Shown here: one piece after another, positions 1 through 5,548 of the stretch
Layout: each line of letters begins with the position of its first letter
Numbering within the stretch: the first letter of the stretch is position 1
Assembly (NCBI GenBank): GCA_934662525.1
Contig: CAKUKJ010000147.1
Span: forward strand, 1 to 6,456
From: an uncultured Coriobacteriales bacterium
GTDB lineage: Bacteria; Actinomycetota; Coriobacteriia; Coriobacteriales; UMGS124
Length of the DNA stretch: 6,456 bases
Direction: 5' to 3'
Notes under the pieces: generated by a model
What the model was told of the DNA's origin: nothing
Database searches by the model: none
Seen by the model: only the letters and a program-made list of their open reading frames with translations
Program-made: the position numbers and the translations under genes

Positions 1-450
1 TCCGGGTGGGGCATCATCCTCGTGTATGCGTGGAAGGAGATTCCCTACCTGGCCTTTTGCACGGTGACTCTCATGCGGCACATCTCGGGTTCTCTGGGCG
101 AGGCTGCGCTGATGTGCGGGGCGAACGGCTGGCAGACGTTCTTGCAGGTCACGCTGCCTCTATGCGCAGGAGCCATCCTCCGGGCCTTCCTGGTGGTGTT
201 CGTCTTCGCGCTCGGGTCCTACGAGGTGCCGTTCCTGCTGGGCCCCACCGCGCCCAAGACCCTGCCGGTGCTCGCCTACATAGAGTTCCAAGACCCCGAC
301 ATCCTCAACCGCTGCTACGCCATGGCGCTCAACGGGGCCACGACGCTGCTGTGCTCGCTGGCGGCCGCCGTGTACTTCGCGAGCATCGCGCTGAGAGACC
401 GCAGGCGCAACGGGCGTACAGGCGAAAGAAGGGGCGGGCGAGATGCGTAG
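1..450 (+). CDS. ABC importer permease subunit, 3' part (PotB-like)
   Basis: This is the C-terminal part of an inner-membrane ABC importer permease. The reading frame is open from the first base of the window, so the true start lies to the left; 149 residues are visible. The diagnostic EAA loop, which docks onto the ATPase, is seen at visible residues 34-53, starting EAALMCGANG and ending in the conserved LP. Two hydrophobic segments follow (about 59-80 and 114-130), separated by a loop with GPTAPKTLPVLAY, a pattern common in PotB/PotH-like permeases. The tail is basic (RDRRRNGRTGERRGGRD), consistent with a cytoplasmic C-terminus. The gene overlaps the next permease by 8 bases, so the two are probably co-translated and form a heterodimer. 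An internal ATG at 22 is not the start, because homologous-looking sequence continues upstream of it. The transported solute cannot be deduced. Confidence 0.9.
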   Translation, partial: SGWGIILVYAWKEIPYLAFCTVTLMRHISGSLGEAALMCGANGWQTFLQVTLPLCAGAILRAFLVVFVFALGSYEVPFLLGPTAPKTLPVLAYIEFQDPDILNRCYAMALNGATTLLCSLAAAVYFASIALRDRRRNGRTGERRGGRDA

Positions 451-1264
451 GCGACGGAGCGGCACGCTTTGGGCCCGCATCTACCTGGCCGTCCATCTCA
501 TCTTGGTGCTCGTCCCCATCGCGATTGTGGCGACCTGGTCCATCTCGGCCGCCTGGCCCTGGCCGGCCCTCGTGCCCAGCAGCCCCACCGCGCGCGGCCT
601 CGATACCGTCCTGGCAGACTCCTCCGCGGGTCTGGGGAGCCTATGGCTTTCCATCGGCATCGCATGCGCCGTCGCCGCGCTCACCACAGGCGTGGCGGCA
701 CTGGCCGCGCGCGCCATCTGCCTGCACGAGTGGCGTGGCCGGCGACTCTTCGAGTTTGCCTGCATGCTGCCCTTCCTCATCCCGAGCACGGTCTTCGCCA
801 TGGGCGTGCAGGTGGCCTTCATCAGGTTGGGCCTGGCACGCAGCGTGGGCGGCGTCATCCTGGCCCACTGCATCGTGGCACTGCCTTACGCAATAGGCAT
901 CATGTGCGACGTCACTCGCGCCGCAGGCAGGCGGATGGAGGAGGCAGCCCAGCTGTGCGGAGCCGGGCGGCTCTCCACCCTTGTGCACGCCACGCTTCCG
1001 GGGCTTGCCCCCGGCATCGCGTCGTCGCTGCTCATGTGCTATATCATGTCGTTCTCGCAGTATTTTTTGACCCTGCTCATCGGAGGCGGGGCCGTGCGGA
1101 CGTTTGCGCTCGTGCTCTTCCCATACCTGGGCGGAGGCGACCGCACGGTGGCGGGAGCTTACGGCATCGTCTTCATCGCCGTGACCCTGGCGGTCTTCCT
1201 CGTCTTCGAGCTGCTGCCGCGCAAGCTGCGCTCGGTAGACGAGACCTCGTATTACGAAAGCTGA
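443..1264 (+). CDS. ABC importer permease subunit (PotC-like), complete
   Basis: This is the second inner-membrane permease of the same importer, 273 residues, close to the usual length of PotC/PotI-type subunits. A basic N-terminus (MRRRRSG) precedes about six hydrophobic segments, near 13-33, 67-90, 105-125, 137-157, 190-212 and 238-257. The EAA loop lies at 166-186 (EEAAQLCGAG, then LP at 185-186) between segments four and five, as expected for binding-protein-dependent permeases. A later SQYFLTLLIGGG stretch (205-216) resembles thiamine, iron and YnjC-like permeases, but this does not fix the substrate. The start at 443 is supported by a purine-rich ribosome site (AGAAGGGG, 427-434) and by the 8-base overlap with the previous gene. 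It is followed after 17 bases by the ATPase gene. The two permeases are separate genes here, unlike the fused ThiP and FbpB forms. Confidence 0.93.
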   Translation: MRRRRSGTLWARIYLAVHLILVLVPIAIVATWSISAAWPWPALVPSSPTARGLDTVLADSSAGLGSLWLSIGIACAVAALTTGVAALAARAICLHEWRGRRLFEFACMLPFLIPSTVFAMGVQVAFIRLGLARSVGGVILAHCIVALPYAIGIMCDVTRAAGRRMEEAAQLCGAGRLSTLVHATLPGLAPGIASSLLMCYIMSFSQYFLTLLIGGGAVRTFALVLFPYLGGGDRTVAGAYGIVFIAVTLAVFLVFELLPRKLRSVDETSYYES

Positions 1265-1281
1265 GAAGGAGCCCCCTCGCC
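1265..1281 (+). promoter_or_regulatory. Ribosome binding site that sets the ABC ATPase start
   Basis: AAGGAG at 1266-1271 lies 10 bases before the ATG at 1282. The open frame runs back to about 469, but only the part from 1282 looks like an ABC ATPase. The site therefore supports 1282 as the start, directly after the permease stop codon at 1262-1264. Confidence 0.7.
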
Positions 1282-2184
1282 ATGCGCATCGACCTCGACC
1301 ATATCGGCCTTGCCATGAAAGGCGCGACCCTCCTGCGCGACGTGTGCGTCAGCGTGCCCGACCGCGCGTTCGTCTCCATCCTGGGAGAGAGCGGCGCGGG
1401 CAAAACGACGCTGCTGCGCGTGGTGAGCGGCTTGGCGGCACAGGGCGCGGGGCGGGTTTTGTTCAACGGGCAGGCAGTGGACGACTTGCCCGCCAACCGG
1501 CGCGGCGTCTCGATGGTGTTTCAAGACGCACGGCTGTTCCCCAACATGAGCGTGCTCGACAACGTTGCCTTTCCCCTCAAGATGCGCGGAGTGAGCTCGG
1601 GCGAGCGGCGCAGGCAGGCTGCAACCATGCTCGAGAAAGTGCAGCTTGCAGGCCTGGGAGGCAGGCGCACGCATGAGCTGTCGGGAGGCCAGCGGCAACG
1701 CGTCGCCTTGGCACGGGCGTTGGTCGCAAGCCCGGGCGCCGTGCTCATGGACGAGCCGTTCAGCGCCCTCGACGAGTCGCTGCGCGACGATATGCGCGAG
1801 CTTGTGCTGGCCTTGCATGCCGAGCTCGGCCTCACCGTGCTCATGGTCACGCACGACCCCGTGGAGGCCGTGACGATGAGCGACCTGGTGGTATACATGG
1901 CCGGCGGGTCTATCGAGCAGGTCGGGGACGGGGCCGACATCCTTATGCGGCCGGCGACCGAGCACGTGCGCTCGTGCTTTCGGGACACGGTCGCCATCGA
2001 GGGGGTTGTTGAGAGCGGGGAGTTCTGCGCGCGCAGGCTGCGCGTGCCCGCCGGTGCCGCCGACGGGCCGGCCCTGCTGGTGCGAACGCGTGCGGGTGCC
2101 GTAAGCGTCAAGGAAATGAACGAGCCCACGCCGGCGCAGGCCGGCCCAGTCGCCGCAGCAGCAGAGGAGGGGCATCGTCGATGA
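1282..2184 (+). CDS. ABC importer ATP-binding subunit (PotA/FbpC/ThiQ group)
   Basis: This cytoplasmic ATPase of 300 residues would power the two upstream permeases. All ABC motifs are present in order: Walker A GESGAGKTT (35-43, K41), Q-loop Gln81, signature LSGGQ (133-137), Walker B AVLMDEP (153-159, catalytic E158), D-loop SALD (161-164) and switch His191. After the nucleotide domain (to about 230) there is one short stretch (about 235-276) with a TOBE-like pattern, RDTVAIEGVV through LLVRTRAGAVSV. An Ala/Glu-rich tail then ends in GHRR. PotA and FbpC usually have a longer two-part regulatory domain and ThiQ has almost none, so this length is intermediate. The stop codon overlaps the next gene's ATG (ATGA, 2181-2184), which couples the kinase to the importer. 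Function as an importer ATPase is firm; substrate is unknown. Confidence 0.95.
   Translation: MRIDLDHIGLAMKGATLLRDVCVSVPDRAFVSILGESGAGKTTLLRVVSGLAAQGAGRVLFNGQAVDDLPANRRGVSMVFQDARLFPNMSVLDNVAFPLKMRGVSSGERRRQAATMLEKVQLAGLGGRRTHELSGGQRQRVALARALVASPGAVLMDEPFSALDESLRDDMRELVLALHAELGLTVLMVTHDPVEAVTMSDLVVYMAGGSIEQVGDGADILMRPATEHVRSCFRDTVAIEGVVESGEFCARRLRVPAGAADGPALLVRTRAGAVSVKEMNEPTPAQAGPVAAAAEEGHRR
2164..2180 (+). promoter_or_regulatory. Strong ribosome binding site of the kinase gene
   Basis: GAGGAGGGG at 2164-2172 sits inside the end of the ATPase coding region, 8 bases before the ATG at 2181. Together with the ATGA stop/start overlap it makes 2181 a confident start and points to translational coupling. 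Confidence 0.7.
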
Positions 2185-3272
2185 ACGAGCTCGATGCCTT
2201 GCAAACATACCTTGAGACCTGCACTGGGCTGCGCGCCGCGTTGGGCATTGAGGGGGACGCGCCTGAGCTGCACCCCCTTGCCCAGGGTGAGTGCAACGTC
2301 AATTACTGGTTTGACGCGCCCGGCCATGCCCTCAACCTGCTTGAGGCACGCGGCGGCGTGCGCAGCGGCCGACTCGTCATGCGCGTGAACCACGTGTCCC
2401 AAATGCATCTGAGCAACCAGATCGCCTACGAGTTCTCGGCGCTTGACCTGCTGGAATCCAGTGGCCGCACACCTCGCGCGCTGTGGTGCGACGCGTCGCG
2501 CAAGCTTGTTCCCTGGGGTGTGGGCGTCGAGGAGCTCCTGCCTGGGCGGCCTCTCGTGTATGAGACCGACATGGGGGCCGCGGCGCGCATCTTGGCAGAC
2601 GTCCATGCCGTGGAGGTGCCCGAAGCGGCGTGCGCATCCCTCGTGCGCCCCAGCAACCCCCTGCTCGCCATAGCCCAGGAATGCCGGCAGATGTTTGAGA
2701 CGTACCGCACGTGGGCAAAGGCCGATGGGGCGGTGGTGAGGGCCGTCGAGGCCATGATGCAGCGCGCGTTTCGCCTGGCGGAGAGCGCAGAAACCGGGTT
2801 GGGAGCAGGCCGGGGCACAGGCGGGGCGCCAAGGGCAGGCCGGCGGCTCTGCATCGCCAACACCGAGCTCAACTCGCGCAACTTCCTCATCGGCGAGGGC
2901 AACGCCCCCAGTTACCTCGTCGATTGGGAGAAACCCCTGCTCAGCGTGCCCGAGCAGGACCTTGCCCACTTCCTCGTGCCCACAACCACCAACTGGAAGA
3001 CCGACACGGTCCTCACCCGCGCCGAGCGCGAGGCGTTCCTGGCCGAGTACGAGCACGCCGTCGCCGGGCGTTTTTCCCTAGCGGGCCTGCACGAGAACCT
3101 GGGCGGCTACCTCACCGTGACCTGTCTGCGCGGCATCACCTGGTGCGCCATGGCCTACGTGGGCTACACCGAGGGCGGCGCGGCGCTTCGCAACCCCGAC
3201 ACCTTCGCCAAGATCCACCGGTTCCTCTCCCCCGCCTTCCTCCAAACGATCTGGGACGATTTCTACGCCTAA
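2181..3272 (+). CDS. Phosphotransferase of the APH/choline kinase fold, coupled to the ABC importer
   Basis: This 363-residue protein has the layout of the aminoglycoside phosphotransferase/choline kinase superfamily, whose members use ATP to phosphorylate small hydroxyl compounds. Visible elements are a nucleotide-loop-like GECNVNYWF (36-44), a strand LVMRVN (65-70, Arg68 where a Lys is usual), a helix with Glu84, a hinge-like VEELLPG (116-122), a catalytic loop at 227-234 and the metal-binding LVDWE (246-250, Asp248) followed by EQDLAHFL. The catalytic loop reads NTELNSRN, where the superfamily usually has H-G-D-L-H-x-G-N. The His and the catalytic Asp are thus replaced by Asn227 and Glu229, while the final Asn234 is kept. 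A Gly/Ala/Arg-rich insert (about 205-222) precedes this loop. Overlap with the ABC ATPase gene suggests that it acts on the imported solute. Choline, thiamine or another alcohol are possible substrates; none is shown. Reduced or altered activity is also possible. Confidence 0.8.
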   Translation: MNELDALQTYLETCTGLRAALGIEGDAPELHPLAQGECNVNYWFDAPGHALNLLEARGGVRSGRLVMRVNHVSQMHLSNQIAYEFSALDLLESSGRTPRALWCDASRKLVPWGVGVEELLPGRPLVYETDMGAAARILADVHAVEVPEAACASLVRPSNPLLAIAQECRQMFETYRTWAKADGAVVRAVEAMMQRAFRLAESAETGLGAGRGTGGAPRAGRRLCIANTELNSRNFLIGEGNAPSYLVDWEKPLLSVPEQDLAHFLVPTTTNWKTDTVLTRAEREAFLAEYEHAVAGRFSLAGLHENLGGYLTVTCLRGITWCAMAYVGYTEGGAALRNPDTFAKIHRFLSPAFLQTIWDDFYA

Positions 3273-3292
3273 CCGACCGCAGCAGACTCCCG

Positions 3293-3384
3293 CTCACTTC
3301 GCAATCGGTGGGTCAAAAATCTCGCAATCGGTTGGTCAAAACTTCCGCAATCGGTGGGTCAGAAACTTCGCAATCGTACGGTTT
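3293..3384 (+). repeat. Four direct repeats at an exact 23-base period before the DUF4143 ATPase
   Basis: The core GCAATCGGTGGGTCA occurs at 3301-3315 and 3347-3361 exactly, and at 3324-3338 with one change (GGTTGG). A fourth copy begins GCAATCG at 3370 and then diverges (TACGGTTT). Core starts are 3301, 3324, 3347 and 3370, always 23 apart. The linkers are also alike: an A-rich run followed by CTTC or a close variant. A 23-base unit shifts reading frame each time, so it does not encode a peptide repeat. The array begins 28 bases after the kinase stop, and its last copy reaches the proposed promoter of the ATPase gene. It could be an operator bound by a repeating regulator, an iteron-like site, or the footprint of an inserted cassette; the sequence alone does not decide. 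Confidence 0.85.
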
Positions 3385-3394
3385 GATGTATACT
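3367..3394 (+). promoter_or_regulatory. Putative sigma-70-type promoter of the DUF4143 ATPase gene
   Basis: A good -10 box, TATACT, is at 3389-3394. A weak -35 candidate, TTCGCA (4 of 6 matches to TTGACA), is at 3367-3372, giving a 16-base spacer. The -35 candidate lies in the fourth repeat copy, so any protein bound to the array would touch the polymerase site. Transcription would begin near 3400, about 50 bases before the start codon at 3452. This is a prediction from sequence only. Confidence 0.4.
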
Positions 3395-3451
3395 GCCTGT
3401 TCAGAGAATGCAAGAAAAACCACATCCCCGCCTGTTCAGGAAAGGCCACAT

Positions 3452-4729
3452 ATGAGGAAGCTCAGCCCCGAAAAGTACCTTCACCGTTTTGCAGGCAAGA
3501 CCATCGGGCAAAAACTGAGCTACGCGGGGGCCGTTGAGATACGCGGACCGAAATGGTGCGGTAAAACGCAGACCGCGCTACAGTTCGCTCAAAGCTCGAC
3601 CATGCTGCAAGACCCCGACAAACGGGCCGACTACATGCTGCTTGCGCAGACAAAGCCATCGGTCCTGCTCGAAGGCAAGTCCCCCCATCTGATCGATGAG
3701 TGGCAGGATGCGCCGCAGATTTGGGATGCCGTGAGGTTTGCCGTCGACCAAGATGACGAACCGGGCCGCTATCTGCTCACGGGCTCTGCCACACCCGGCA
3801 TTAAACCTGCCCATTCTGGGACTGGACGCATCGCCACCGTCGAAATGCTCCCCATGAGCCTCGCGGAATCCGGAGATTCGACCAAAGAGGTCTCGCTTGG
3901 GGGCCTATTCGACGGGGACAAAAGCGTCCAGGGCTATTCCGATTGTGACATTGAGCAGATGGCGTTCCTTATCTGCCGAGGTGGATGGCCCCGCGCCGTG
4001 ACTATCAGGAATCAGGAGGCCGCACTCGAGATGCCCTATGACTATCTCGCTGCGGTAGCGGAAGAAGACATCTCGAGGGCAGATGGGATTGCACGCAACC
4101 CGCAATACGCCAGGCTCATCATGCGCGAATATGCCCGCTGCACGTCAACCCAAGCAACTCAAACTTCTATCTTAAAAGACTTCAAGGCGCGCGACATCGA
4201 CATCTCGAAGGACACCGTCAACAGCTACCTGGCCGCTCTGCGCCGCCTGTACGTCATCCAAGAACTGTCTGCATGGGCCCCATCGCTTCATGCAAAGTCA
4301 CGCATCGCCAAAACACCGACCAGACATTACTGCTGCCCCTCCATCGCTGCGGCGGCCCTTGGCTCAAACCCTCGGTCGCTGCTTCTTGACACGTCTACGA
4401 TGGGAATGCTCTTCGAATCCCTCTGTGTGCGCGACCTGCGCGTCTATGCCTCTGCCCTCAAGGGAGAGGTGACCCATTACCGCGACGAGGCCGGCCTTGA
4501 AGCTGACGCGGTCGTCACGCTGCGAGACGGCCGTTACGCCCTGTTTGAAATGAAGCTCGGAGCGGCGCTGGTGGACGAGGGGGCAAAGAGCCTGCTCCGC
4601 CTTGCCGATAAAATCGACAAGACAGTCATGGGAAACCCAACGTTCTGCGCCGTCGTAACACCCGGCGGCCATGCGCTGCGCCGCAGCGACGGCGTGCTCG
4701 TACTGCCGATAAGCTGTCTGACCACCTGA
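3452..4729 (+). CDS. AAA-type ATPase with C-terminal DUF4143 region
   Basis: This 425-residue stand-alone protein belongs to the bacterial/archaeal AAA ATPase family with a DUF4143 tail, common in anaerobes and of unknown role. The N-terminal ATPase shows Walker A GPKWCGKT (32-39, K38), Walker B LIDEW (80-84, D82 E83), a sensor-like LTGSATP (109-115) and HSGTGRI (121-127) with conserved-type Arg126. The middle (about 200-290) is helical and wHTH-like. The C-terminal part has FESL (321-324), LEAD (349-352) and FEMK (365-368), resembling the E/D/ExK pattern of the PD-(D/E)XK nuclease fold; cutting activity is not implied. The start at 3452 follows AGGAAAGG (3438-3445) at 6 bases; the earlier ATG at 3386 overlaps the promoter. 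Base composition is lower in GC in places (4141-4200 has 28 G/C of 60). It has its own promoter and no partner gene, and ends convergent with the transferase gene. It probably arrived by transfer. Confidence 0.9.
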   Translation: MRKLSPEKYLHRFAGKTIGQKLSYAGAVEIRGPKWCGKTQTALQFAQSSTMLQDPDKRADYMLLAQTKPSVLLEGKSPHLIDEWQDAPQIWDAVRFAVDQDDEPGRYLLTGSATPGIKPAHSGTGRIATVEMLPMSLAESGDSTKEVSLGGLFDGDKSVQGYSDCDIEQMAFLICRGGWPRAVTIRNQEAALEMPYDYLAAVAEEDISRADGIARNPQYARLIMREYARCTSTQATQTSILKDFKARDIDISKDTVNSYLAALRRLYVIQELSAWAPSLHAKSRIAKTPTRHYCCPSIAAAALGSNPRSLLLDTSTMGMLFESLCVRDLRVYASALKGEVTHYRDEAGLEADAVVTLRDGRYALFEMKLGAALVDEGAKSLLRLADKIDKTVMGNPTFCAVVTPGGHALRRSDGVLVLPISCLTT

Positions 4730-4822
4730 ACCGCTCTCATCGGCGCCGCCGTCTCCATACTCAAGCCCTCGCGGCATCGAGGAGAGCGCGACCGGAGTCG
4801 TAGGACTTGCCCATCCGCCCAA
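4730..4822. other. Convergent intergenic spacer without a clear terminator
   Basis: This 93-base gap separates two genes that read toward each other. It contains a short hairpin (CCTCG at 4767-4771 pairing with CGAGG at 4778-4782, six-base loop) but no T-run on either strand, so an intrinsic terminator is not supported. Nothing else is recognised in it. Confidence 0.4.
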
Positions 4823-5548
4823 TCAGCGTGTCACAGGGCAGCCCGACGACGCCTCAAGCCAGGCGAGGTCTTCGGGGGTGTCGATGTCGCGGAGGCGGGG
4901 GCCGCAGGCGACGGAGCGGGAGTGGGCGCGACAGGCGGCGAGGGCATCGTCGAAGACGGTGGCGCCGCCGTAGGTCGTGCCCTCAAAGAGCTGGGGAAAA
5001 GGGCGCTTAAGCCCGACGAACCAGTAGCCGCCGTCTTCTGTGGGGCACAGGGAGACATCGGTCGCGGGGTCGGTGAGCGGGGCGAGCGCCTTGGCCACGA
5101 CCTCGCATGTGGCGCCGGGGATGTCCGACCCCATGAGCCCCACGGTGGAAGCGCCGAGGCTGAGCTCGTGGTCGAGAGCCGCACGCATGCGCACGCCCAG
5201 GTCGGGGTCATCTGCCTGCTCTACCAGGCGCGTTTGTGGGGCGAGCATCGCTTGCAGCCTCGGCAGCCCCATGCGTCCGCAGTAATGAACACTCAGGTGC
5301 CAAAGACCCCGCGCCGCGCCCGCCTGGAGCTCGCGCAGCAGGCGCCCAAGCAGATGCCATTGAAACTCGGCCGCGCCCTCGGGGCCAAGCGCGGGGATGA
5401 GACGCGTCTTGGCATGCCCGGCTTGAGGCACGCGCGTAAAGAGGACGAGCGCGGGCATGCCGGGATCGATCGGGGCGCACGTCTGCCAAGACTCGCATTC
5501 GCGCGGCTTGGGCTTATGGGACGCGAAGGCATCGGGGCCGCCCATCAT
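4823..5548 (-). CDS. DUF2064 / TIGR04282-type nucleotidyl- or glycosyltransferase-like protein
   Basis: This protein has a GT-A/nucleotidyltransferase-like fold and belongs to the DUF2064 family (TIGR04282, described as associated with radical SAM/selenodomain and arsenosugar gene clusters). Counting from 5548 it has 241 residues. The family motifs are clear: LFTRVPQAGHAKTRLIPALG (36-55) for nucleotide binding, GSDIPG (140-145), TEDGGYWFVGL (170-180) with the DGGY metal/sugar signature, and DIDTPEDL (221-228) at the end. The family core begins at about Met31. The start is uncertain: 5548 and 5545 have a GGGGAGG just upstream and a 4-base or near overlap with the previous gene, but add about 30 residues. 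The ATG at 5458 gives a 211-residue protein of usual length, yet has no visible ribosome site. The donor and acceptor are unknown. It is the last gene of a leftward operon. Confidence 0.88.
   Translation of the reverse strand: MMGGPDAFASHKPKPRECESWQTCAPIDPGMPALVLFTRVPQAGHAKTRLIPALGPEGAAEFQWHLLGRLLRELQAGAARGLWHLSVHYCGRMGLPRLQAMLAPQTRLVEQADDPDLGVRMRAALDHELSLGASTVGLMGSDIPGATCEVVAKALAPLTDPATDVSLCPTEDGGYWFVGLKRPFPQLFEGTTYGGATVFDDALAACRAHSRSVACGPRLRDIDTPEDLAWLEASSGCPVTR

Noticed and set aside
6..896. Plus-strand open frame (296 codons) across both permease genes
   Set aside because: It is out of frame with the two permeases, which carry EAA loops and membrane segments. Its product is Pro/Ser/Arg-rich and unlike any family.
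469..1281. Upstream extension of the ABC ATPase frame
   Set aside because: It overlaps the second permease and has no ABC features; the ribosome site before 1282 and the motif order place the start at 1282.
1521..3056. Long minus-strand open frame (511 codons) opposite the ATPase and kinase
   Set aside because: It has no recognisable domain, and it lies antisense to two genes with complete motifs. Long antisense frames are common in GC-rich DNA with strong third-position bias.
1..3272. Naming the importer as a thiamine, spermidine or phosphonate transporter
   Set aside because: The permease and ATPase motifs are shared by all these groups and the binding protein is outside the window, so a specific gene symbol would be a guess.
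3293..3384. CRISPR array
   Set aside because: Units repeat every 23 bases with only about 8 similar linker bases between cores, so there are no unique spacers; no cas gene is present.
2711..3451. Upstream extension of the DUF4143 ATPase frame, including the ATG at 3386
   Set aside because: It overlaps the kinase gene and the repeat array. The ATG at 3386 lies at the -10 box and has no ribosome site, while 3452 has one at good spacing.
4767..4782. Intrinsic terminator between the convergent genes
   Set aside because: The stem is only five base pairs and no T-run follows on either strand.
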